8,720 nucleotides of DNA, taken from assembly GCA_001819095.1 (NCBI GenBank), contig MHLS01000032.1:29834-38553 (forward strand), written 5' to 3'. The DNA comes from Candidatus Lloydbacteria bacterium RIFCSPLOWO2_02_FULL_54_12 (GTDB lineage: Bacteria > Patescibacteriota > Minisyncoccia > Phycocordibacterales > UBA6899). The notes under the pieces are model-generated. The model made no database searches and was not told the DNA's origin. It saw only the letters and a list, made by a program, of their open reading frames with translations. This document shows, piece after piece, positions 1-4,592 of this stretch. The translations under genes and the position numbers were made by a program. Position 1 is the first letter of the stretch. The number at the start of each line of letters is the position of its first letter.

Positions 1-359
1 GCCGGGCTAAACGTCACATGGATAAGGGCCGTGTCGTCATATTCGCCGCAGGGCTCGGTGCGCCGTACTTCACCACCGATTCGACCTCGGTACAACGCGC
101 ACTGGAGATCGGGGCGGATCTCCTCATCATGGCGAAGAATGGCGTTAACGGTGTCTATACCGGCGATCCGAAGAAGGACAAGAAAGCGACTTTCGTCCGA
201 AGCATCACCGCAGGCGAAGTACTGGAGCAAGACTTGAAAATCGCTGATCAGTCCGCTATCGCGCTCGCAAAAGAACACGGGCTTCCCATCAAGGTGGTCG
301 GCGTTTCCGACATCGCGCACGCAATCGACGAAAAGGTAGGCTCAACAATCTTGCCTTAG
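1..359 (+). CDS. pyrH: UMP kinase, C-terminal part (5' end outside window)
   Basis: Amino-acid-kinase family enzyme that phosphorylates UMP to UDP with ATP in the cytoplasm, a step of pyrimidine nucleotide synthesis. The reading frame is open from base 3 (R-A-K-R-H-M-D-K-G-R...), so the gene starts upstream and the ATG at 18 is internal. Visible family motifs are GRVVIFAAGLGAPYFTTD (the GGTGNPFFTTD-type segment of bacterial PyrH, nucleotide-binding side), the following ALEIGADLLIMAKNGVNGVYTGDP block (usually a KVDGVY..DP motif; here the Asp is replaced by Asn), and the C-terminal DQSAIALAKEHGLPIKVV strand-helix-strand. About 119 residues remain of a protein usually near 240, and the C-terminus is complete with a TAG stop. 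In many bacteria frr follows pyrH; it does not here. I am sure of the family; paralogous kinases such as aspartokinase lack this TTD/NGVY arrangement. Confidence 0.95.
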   Translation, partial: RAKRHMDKGRVVIFAAGLGAPYFTTDSTSVQRALEIGADLLIMAKNGVNGVYTGDPKKDKKATFVRSITAGEVLEQDLKIADQSAIALAKEHGLPIKVVGVSDIAHAIDEKVGSTILP

Positions 360-444
360 TAGTTACCCGATGTATCAAAATCTCTCCGGAGTGGAGTAGC
401 GAGGTAAAGCAGTGCGGCTTCAGATACCTTCCAAATATAAAAAC

Positions 445-474
445 TTGACAGAGGAACATGTTGTGTGATAAAAT
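445..474 (+). promoter_or_regulatory. Sigma70-type promoter with extended -10
   Basis: A perfect TTGACA (445-450) is followed after 18 nt by TAAAAT (469-474, one mismatch to TATAAT). A TG at 466-467 gives an extended -10. The predicted transcription start is about 481, only a few bases before an ATG at 484. The spacer contains an 8-bp perfect palindrome AACATGTT (455-462), which could be an operator but could be chance. It would drive the 507-1709 gene and tsaC. Confidence 0.7.
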
Positions 475-483
475 ATTTCCACA

Positions 484-510
484 ATGTATAAACCGACCTA
501 TTGTCCATGA
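484..510 (+). CDS. Possible 8-codon leader ORF overlapping the next start (ATGA)
   Basis: ATG at 484 opens a frame reading M-Y-K-P-T-Y-C-P and stops at TGA 508-510. The stop overlaps the ATG at 507 of the following gene in an ATGA arrangement. The predicted transcription start is about 481, so this ATG would be nearly at the 5' end of the mRNA, and no Shine-Dalgarno sequence precedes the ATG at 507. A leaderless mini-ORF that hands ribosomes to the main gene by stop-start overlap is therefore plausible. It may also be chance, since such a short frame carries no statistical weight alone. Confidence 0.25.
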   Translation: MYKPTYCP

Positions 511-1709
511 ACCTCCGTCACTCTGAAATTACGGAAAGGTCCGACGACTCTTCGGACACACTTACTTTGGAAACTCTCGCCGAGCGCGCTCTTTGGACAT
601 CGGAATATTGTGGAAAGATCAACGAATTCTTTGCCGAAAAGGTCGGGGAGGGGCAGGTGGAGGAGACGGCGCTACCTGCGCTCAAACTGCACCTCTTTAA
701 TTATCTGTCGAGTCACCCACAAGCAACGAGGGGAGAACTGGAAAAAGAATTCGCGCGTATCAGTCGCTTGTCGGACATGGAACGTGACTACGGGGAAGAA
801 GGCAACCCGCTTCCGACGATCGGTATCGAGATCGAGCTTCCGCGAACACATCTGTCGCCGGAACAAGTAGAAGTTCTCGAGCGACTCGGGATTCCCAATG
901 AAGACGCGATTGATTGGCAAGGAGTATCAAACCCCTCGAAGCTTTGGGAGGTAAACCCGTCGTTTTCCTACAGTCCTTGGGTGCCGGCGCGTGTTCTTCA
1001 AGAACTAAGCGTGATGGGAGCAGTGCCGCTTGAAGAGAGTGGTGCGAGCGGCCACCCGCGTATTCCCAAAGATGATGCGTTTTCGCTCCACGTCAATTTT
1101 GGTGTTCCAGACTGGCTTCTCGGCGCCACGCTTGAAGAAAAGTCGGCCGATTTTTTTCTTCTCAACGACTGTCTGACCTATGCCTTTTCCACTCCGGAAC
1201 GTTTACGTAAACGAAAGACCATGCGATCCATATACGTGGGGAAGAGCGCGAAAGAGAGTAAAAAAGCAAAAGGGGAGAACGCCGTCAGTGCTCTCCAAAA
1301 TAACGAGGAAGCCGAGGGCGACGATCTCCGGGAGCAATCGGGTCCGAGGCGGGTCGAATTGCGCGCCATGGAGTTTAGGGACTATCCGACCTTTCGCATG
1401 CTTGCGGAGTCTCAAAAACTGATGGCGATGCTCTTCGGGTCTCTCCAATGTCGATACGACATCGAACGAAGTCCGCGCACGGAAGCGTTGGCGCTTTTGT
1501 GGTCCGGTTTTGAGAAGGAGGTTTTGGAATATTTTGAACAATTGCAATTGCCCGTCAAATCGATGGATGTCGACAAAGAGCGCGTCGCTGGTATCCTTGA
1601 AAAAACAGACTTGAAGCAACACTGCCGCACGATTGTACAACGATATGCGAAGGGTGTCACAAGGGTCATCACACAGAAAACAGACGACGAACATGTCCAC
1701 CAACAGTGA
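507..1709 (+). CDS. Uncharacterised protein with amidoligase-like (GCS/GS-fold carboxylate-amine ligase) motifs
   Basis: A 400-residue soluble protein with no signal peptide or membrane segment. I do not recognise it as a named protein. From the ATG at 507, an N-terminal acidic, helical region (about 1-100) precedes GIEIEL (E108, E110). WEVNPSF follows (W147, E148), then a helix ending in G, FSLHVNFG (H195), and RVELRAMEFR (E284, R286, E289, R291). This order (GxExE, then E-x-x-sP, then HVx, then ExR before a long helix) is what the GS/glutamate-cysteine-ligase-fold amidoligases show for their metal and ATP site. A Lys/Glu-rich linker (about 246-280) separates the last two blocks. An enzyme forming an amide or peptide bond is an inference from motifs only. 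A TTG at 501 in frame is an alternative start; I prefer the ATG because it overlaps the leader stop as ATGA. No SD sequence is seen. The 3' end overlaps tsaC by 17 nt, which suggests coupled translation. Confidence 0.8.
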   Translation: MNLRHSEITERSDDSSDTLTLETLAERALWTSEYCGKINEFFAEKVGEGQVEETALPALKLHLFNYLSSHPQATRGELEKEFARISRLSDMERDYGEEGNPLPTIGIEIELPRTHLSPEQVEVLERLGIPNEDAIDWQGVSNPSKLWEVNPSFSYSPWVPARVLQELSVMGAVPLEESGASGHPRIPKDDAFSLHVNFGVPDWLLGATLEEKSADFFLLNDCLTYAFSTPERLRKRKTMRSIYVGKSAKESKKAKGENAVSALQNNEEAEGDDLREQSGPRRVELRAMEFRDYPTFRMLAESQKLMAMLFGSLQCRYDIERSPRTEALALLWSGFEKEVLEYFEQLQLPVKSMDVDKERVAGILEKTDLKQHCRTIVQRYAKGVTRVITQKTDDEHVHQQ

Positions 1710-2283
1710 GATCGTCGAAACCTTAAGGGCGGGAGGAGTGGGAGTCCTTTCCACCGATACACTCTACGGACTTGTGGGTTCTGCGCTTTTGCCGGAAGCC
1801 GTCGAGCGCATCTACGAGCTCAAGCGAAGAGACCGCGAGAAGCCGCTGATCGTGCTTATTGCCGATATCGAGGATGTCGAGCGTTTCGGCGTCGTCCTTT
1901 CCGAGGAGCTCATCCTGCAGTTAGAGAAATACTGGCCCCATAGTAGCTCCGCAGGAGCGGAAGCACTACGGGGTAAACCGGGACCGTACTCGGTCATTCT
2001 CCCTAGCGTTGACGACGAGTTCTCGTACCTCCATCGCGGGGGAGGTACGATCGCGTTCCGTCTCCCCGACAAAGACGACCTTTGTGAACTGCTCCGCGAC
2101 GTCGGCCCGCTCGTCGCACCGTCGGCGAATATCGAAGGAAAGCATCCCGCACGTACCGTCGAAGAAGCGCGAAGATATTTCGGCGATGATGTCGACTTTT
2201 ATGTTGACGGGGGAGAGTTGAGCGGCAAGTCTTCCGCTATTCTTGAATTCAACGGTGACGAAATTCGGGTTGTGCGCGAGTAA
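1693..2283 (+). CDS. tsaC: Threonylcarbamoyl-AMP synthase (Sua5/YciO/YrdC family)
   Basis: Makes threonylcarbamoyl-AMP from Thr, bicarbonate and ATP, the first step of t6A formation at position 37 of ANN-decoding tRNAs. The 196 residues from ATG 1693 cover one YrdC domain and no C-terminal Sua5 domain. Motifs: STDTLYGL (20-27), KRRDREKP (44-51, the KR..xKP substrate-binding motif), GTIAFRLPD, APSAN (S144-A145-N146) and DGGELSGKSSAILEF near the C-terminus. An in-frame ATG at 1633 is rejected as start because the extra 20 residues lie inside the upstream gene and do not resemble the family. The start overlaps the upstream gene by 17 nt, with no SD. Oddity: the usual FWPGPLT-type motif is split, with W81-P82 and G97-P98 separated by about 14 residues (83-96) encoded by a palindromic DNA insert. 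The family also contains YciO, of less clear function, so the exact activity is likely but not certain. Confidence 0.9.
   Translation: MSTNSEIVETLRAGGVGVLSTDTLYGLVGSALLPEAVERIYELKRRDREKPLIVLIADIEDVERFGVVLSEELILQLEKYWPHSSSAGAEALRGKPGPYSVILPSVDDEFSYLHRGGGTIAFRLPDKDDLCELLRDVGPLVAPSANIEGKHPARTVEEARRYFGDDVDFYVDGGELSGKSSAILEFNGDEIRVVRE
1936..1973 (+). repeat. Palindromic element inserted in frame in tsaC
   Basis: Two 17-nt arms (1936-1952 and 1957-1973) pair at 13 of 17 positions around an AGGA tetraloop, with CCCC/GGGG at the ends and a TCCGC/GCGGA stem beside the loop. The element sits exactly where the conserved WPGP motif of the family is interrupted. Together with the following TAAA-C it adds about 42 nt, so the reading frame is kept. 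It resembles in principle the Rickettsia palindromic elements that insert into protein genes. No second clear copy is in the window; a weakly similar stretch lies at 384-408. Confidence 0.6.
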
Positions 2284-2298
2284 AAAAAACGTTATCAT
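2270..2298 (+). promoter_or_regulatory. Candidate promoter for alaS overlapping the end of tsaC
   Basis: TATCAT (2293-2298, one mismatch to TATAAT) lies 17 nt downstream of TTGTGC (2270-2275, a weak -35 keeping only TTG). Transcription would begin near 2305, so the alaS ATG at 2307 would be at or almost at the 5' end of the message. No SD sequence is present before alaS, which agrees with a leaderless transcript. The -35 is poor, so read-through from tsaC may also occur. Confidence 0.45.
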
Positions 2299-2306
2299 GC
2301 GCCATT

Positions 2307-4184
2307 ATGCTGACTTCATCGGAGATTCGCTCCCGATTTCTTGCATTCTTTAAGGAACGCGGGCATACCATCATCCCATCCGCCTCGCTCGTACCGCAGA
2401 ACGACCCTTCGGTGCTTTTTAATACTGCAGGAATGCAGCCCTTGGTGCCGTACCTCCTCGGCCAGCCTCACCCCGGCGGTGCCCGACTGGCAAATAGTCA
2501 GAAGTGTGTCCGCACCGTTGATATCGACGAGATCGGCGACAATACGCACGCCACCTTCTTCGAGATGCTCGGCAACTGGTCGCTCGGGGATTATTTCAAA
2601 GAGGATGCCATCAAATGGAGTTATGAGTTCCTCACCTCAAAAGACAAGGGGCTTGGGCTCGATCCCGCACGCCTCTATATCACCGTTTTCGGCGGCAATG
2701 CCGACGCGCCAAAAGACGAAGAGTCGCCGGCGATATGGGGAGCAATTTTCGATAAAGCCGACGTGAAGGGCGAGCGTATCTATTTCATGACAGCGGATGC
2801 AAAGGGGAAAGAGCCGAACTGGTGGAGTGCGGGGGATTCGGGTCCCTGCGGCCCCGATACCGAGATGTTTTATGACGTCACGGGAAAACTCACGAACGGG
2901 ATGACAAAAGAGGAATATATGGCGGCTGACCTGCGCCAGGATGTTGTCGAGATATGGAACGACGTTTTCATGGAGTACCTGAAGAAAGACGGGAAAATCG
3001 TCGGCAAATTACCAAAACAGAACGTGGACACGGGCTCCGGCCTCGAGCGCGTTACGATGGTTGTGCAAGGGAAGGACAATATATACGAGACGGACTTACT
3101 TGGGCCGATGCTGAAAATTCTGCTTCCGGAAGATACTGCAAATTTGGATAATTTTATTCAACAGACACTCAAAAAGAGCGCGCGAATAGTTGCTGACCAC
3201 ATGAGAACGGCAATATTTCTTATTGCCGACGGAGTGATACCGTCAAAGAGTGATCAGGGTTATGTTTTGCGACGATTAATCAGAAGGGCAGTCAGACATT
3301 GCGAGCTACTCGGCAACAGGATACCCATCGTGGACCTTGTTGAGAGCGTTGAACAAACCTACAAAGATGCGTACCCACTGAACAAGGAGCATATCGAGCA
3401 AGTGATTTTTGAGGAAGAAGAAAAATTTCGTGCAACCCTTAAACAGGGAATGAATAAATTTGAGAAAACTTTGAACATAAATGTACACAGTGTCATCAAG
3501 GTCGCGGGTGTGGTTGCAGCCAAAATATCTGGGAAAGAAGTATTTGACCTATATCAAACTGACGGTTTCCCCATTGAGATGACAAGAGAGATTGCCGAGG
3601 AGCGAGGAATTCTTATTGATGAAATTGGCTTCGAAGAGGAGCTTAAAAAGCACCGAGACCTTTCCCGCTCCGGTAGTGAGCAGAAGTTCAAAGGCGGGCT
3701 GGCGGACACTTCGGAGAAAACGGTACGCCTGCATACCGCGCATCATCTGCTTCTCCGTGCGCTCCAGATCGTGCTTGGGCCGGAGGTGCATCAACGCGGC
3801 TCGAACATCACGCAAGAGCGCTTGCGCATCGACTTCGCCGCTCCGCGAAAGGTGACCGACGAAGAGAAAAAAGAGGTGGAGCGAATCGTGAACGAAAAAA
3901 TTTCAGAAAAGCTTCCCGTCATCCGAAGTGAAATGTCGCTTGAGGAAGCGGAGAAACTTGGTGCAGAACATGAATTCGGTCAAAAGTATCCCGATCGAGT
4001 CTCCGTGTATTCCGTAGGCCCCAAAGACGCGACGCCTGAAAACCCGCAATTCGACAAACGCTTCTCCATCGAGTTTTGCGGCGGCCCGCACGTCAAAAAC
4101 ACGGGCGAGTTGAGCAAGTTTCGTATTCTCAAAGAAGAGGCGGTGGCACAGGGTGTGCGAAGAATAAAAGCGGTTTTAGAGTGA
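2307..4184 (+). CDS. alaS: Alanine--tRNA ligase, compact form without C-Ala domain
   Basis: Class II synthetase that charges tRNA-Ala and hydrolyses mischarged Ser/Gly-tRNA. Class II catalytic core: NTAGMQPLVPYLLG (39-52), RTVDIDEIGDNTHATFFEMLGN (69-90, the RTxDIDxxGxxxHxTFFEMLGN signature), SGPCGPDTEMFYD and the GSGLERV helix. The tRNA-recognition domain follows. The editing domain has all four zinc ligands: H476-x-x-x-H480 (HTAHH) and C591-x-x-x-H595 (CGGPHV). At 625 residues it ends with GVRRIKAVLE, whereas E. coli AlaRS has 876, so the coiled-coil and C-Ala module are absent; I take this as lineage-typical rather than damage. Codons between about 3100 and 3670 are clearly more AT-rich than on either side, suggesting a recombined segment. 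Two degenerate copies of the gene's last 14 codons lie downstream. No SD before the ATG. Confidence 0.97.
   Translation: MLTSSEIRSRFLAFFKERGHTIIPSASLVPQNDPSVLFNTAGMQPLVPYLLGQPHPGGARLANSQKCVRTVDIDEIGDNTHATFFEMLGNWSLGDYFKEDAIKWSYEFLTSKDKGLGLDPARLYITVFGGNADAPKDEESPAIWGAIFDKADVKGERIYFMTADAKGKEPNWWSAGDSGPCGPDTEMFYDVTGKLTNGMTKEEYMAADLRQDVVEIWNDVFMEYLKKDGKIVGKLPKQNVDTGSGLERVTMVVQGKDNIYETDLLGPMLKILLPEDTANLDNFIQQTLKKSARIVADHMRTAIFLIADGVIPSKSDQGYVLRRLIRRAVRHCELLGNRIPIVDLVESVEQTYKDAYPLNKEHIEQVIFEEEEKFRATLKQGMNKFEKTLNINVHSVIKVAGVVAAKISGKEVFDLYQTDGFPIEMTREIAEERGILIDEIGFEEELKKHRDLSRSGSEQKFKGGLADTSEKTVRLHTAHHLLLRALQIVLGPEVHQRGSNITQERLRIDFAAPRKVTDEEKKEVERIVNEKISEKLPVIRSEMSLEEAEKLGAEHEFGQKYPDRVSVYSVGPKDATPENPQFDKRFSIEFCGGPHVKNTGELSKFRILKEEAVAQGVRRIKAVLE
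4140..4184 (+). repeat. Copy 1 (functional) of the alaS 3'-end repeat
   Basis: This is the real end of alaS, encoding A-V-A-Q-G-V-R-R-I-K-A-V-L-E and TGA. It is listed because two further 45-nt copies ending in their own stops (4276-4320 and 4324-4368) follow within 190 nt. Against copy 2, nearly every codon differs at the DNA level, yet only one residue changes (V to I). Confidence 0.9.
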
Positions 4185-4213
4185 AATACGCGTCTTCGTC
4201 ACATTGAGAAAAA

Positions 4214-4244
4214 GAAACGCCTATCGTCTGCGATAACGCGTTTC
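4214..4244. repeat. Intergenic hairpin just downstream of alaS
   Basis: GAAACGC (4214-4220) pairs with GCGTTTC (4238-4244), and TATCG (4222-4226) pairs with CGATA (4231-4235). The loop is TCTG, with a small asymmetric bulge (C against AC). No T-run follows, so it is not a canonical intrinsic terminator, but it could protect the 3' end of the alaS mRNA or be the end of a small palindromic element. Confidence 0.55.
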
Positions 4245-4257
4245 GCCCGATCTCCTT

Positions 4258-4320
4258 GTCCTCAAGGCGTAAGCGGCGGTTGCGCAAGGCATACGTCGGA
4301 TCAAGGCAGTTCTCGAATAA
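4258..4320 (+). pseudogene. Copy 2: relic of an alaS 3' end
   Basis: In the frame of 4276 the bases encode A-V-A-Q-G-I-R-R-I-K-A-V-L-E then TAA, matching the alaS C-terminus at 13 of 14 residues. The preceding codons from 4258 read V-L-K-A-stop-A, similar to I-L-K-E-E of alaS but broken by a TAA at 4270. Resemblance fades further upstream. There is no start codon and no room for a gene, so it is a displaced tail and not a working ORF. Differences from the functional copy are almost all synonymous, so this copy diverged while still part of a selected alaS gene. Confidence 0.75.
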
Positions 4321-4323
4321 CAG

Positions 4324-4368
4324 GCGATGGCACAGAGTATACGCAGGATAAAGGCCGTTTTGGAATAG
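4324..4368 (+). pseudogene. Copy 3: relic of an alaS 3' end
   Basis: Encodes A-M-A-Q-S-I-R-R-I-K-A-V-L-E then TAG, 11 of 14 residues identical to the alaS C-terminus. It lies in the same frame as copy 2 and is offset from it by exactly 48 nt, with one CAG triplet between them. An ATG at 4327 could in principle open a 13-codon ORF, but no SD or promoter supports translation. As with copy 2, many differences from the other copies are at third codon positions. Confidence 0.75.
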
Positions 4369-4392
4369 AAACCGGTGTACAAGGTCGAACCT

Positions 4393-4449
4393 TCCGTCCA
4401 CAAGGTCTCTCCTTGAGAATTGGATTTAAGGTGAGACCTTGTGGTCGGA
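4393..4449. repeat. Long inverted repeat formed by array copies 2 and 3
   Basis: A core of 17-nt arms, CCACAAGGTCTCTCCTT (4398-4414) and AAGGTGAGACCTTGTGG (4428-4444), has a single mismatch. Beyond a T-T mismatch, TCCG/CGGA extends the pairing to 22-nt arms around a 13-nt loop. No T-run follows, so it is not an ordinary intrinsic terminator. Confidence 0.8.
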
Positions 4450-4507
4450 GCGGCCAACTTCTCCAAGGTCTTACCTTTCAAAGCCAAGGAAAGACCTTCG
4501 GCCGCTC
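4448..4507. repeat. Second inverted repeat formed by array copies 4 and 5
   Basis: AAGGTCTTACCTT (4465-4477) pairs with AAGGAAAGACCTT (4486-4498) with one mismatch and an 8-nt loop. Outside this, GAGCGGCC at the left pairs with GGCCGCTC at the right, leaving nine unpaired bases on the left. A competing pairing exists: CTTCTCCAA (4458-4466) with TTGGAGAAG (4509-4517). The transcript could therefore fold two ways. Confidence 0.65.
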
Positions 4508-4577
4508 TTTGGAGAAGGTTCCACCTTGGATTTTAGCTAACAGATGCGGGCTTTCCACAGGGAGGGGGGCGGTTGCA

Positions 4578-4586
4578 TGCTACAAT
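4578..4586 (+). promoter_or_regulatory. Extended -10 promoter placed for a leaderless mRNA
   Basis: TGC followed by TACAAT (4581-4586, one mismatch to TATAAT) forms an extended -10. No convincing -35 is seen at the right distance. The start codon ATG is at 4593, about where transcription should begin. The message for the envelope operon would therefore have essentially no 5' leader. Confidence 0.6.
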
Positions 4587-4592
4587 AAGGGC

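Larger units (their letters stand above)
4381..4527. repeat. Cluster of six 13-nt quasi-palindromes (AAGGTnnnACCTT)
   Basis: Copies start at 4381, 4402, 4428, 4465, 4486 and 4515 and read AAGGTCGAACCTT, AAGGTCTCTCCTT, AAGGTGAGACCTT, AAGGTCTTACCTT, AAGGAAAGACCTT and AAGGTTCCACCTT. Each is itself a near palindrome with 4-5 bp arms. Copies 2 and 3 are also the arms of a larger inverted repeat (4393-4414 with 4428-4449, two mismatches, 13-nt loop). Copies 4 and 5 are the arms of another (4465-4477 with 4486-4498, one mismatch), flanked by GAGCGGCC and GGCCGCTC. Spacing between starts is irregular (21, 26, 37, 21, 29 nt). I saw no copies elsewhere in the window. The layout resembles paired REP (BIME-like) units or a multi-site operator in front of the 4593 gene. 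Confidence 0.8.

Noticed and set aside
1633..1692. Upstream start for tsaC
   Set aside because: It would place 20 extra residues inside the preceding gene with no family similarity; the YrdC domain begins normally from the ATG at 1693.
1203..1754. Minus-strand ORF of 183 codons
   Set aside because: Lies opposite the amidoligase-like gene and the tsaC start; no recognisable motif, while the + strand frame has ordered conserved-looking motifs.
4327..4368. Independent 13-codon peptide gene
   Set aside because: An ATG opens relic copy 3, but there is no SD or near promoter, copy 2 lacks an equivalent start, and the sequence is fully explained as an alaS tail.
4393..4449. Intrinsic terminator of alaS
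   Set aside because: The stem is long and stable but is not followed by a T-run, and the same holds for 4214-4244 and 4448-4507. Factor-dependent or structural 3'-end roles remain possible.
4381..4527. CRISPR array
   Set aside because: Units are only 13 nt, palindromic, variable in the centre, and spacers are irregular and partly self-complementary; no cas genes are near.
4413..4592. N-terminal extension of the actin-like gene by 60 codons
   Set aside because: It runs through the palindrome array and the promoter, reads as low-similarity basic sequence, and the actin fold begins just after the ATG at 4593.
4185..4592. tRNA or other known RNA gene in the longest gap
   Set aside because: No cloverleaf, T-loop (GTTCRANNC) or CCA-end arrangement was found by eye; the visible structure is the repeats listed.
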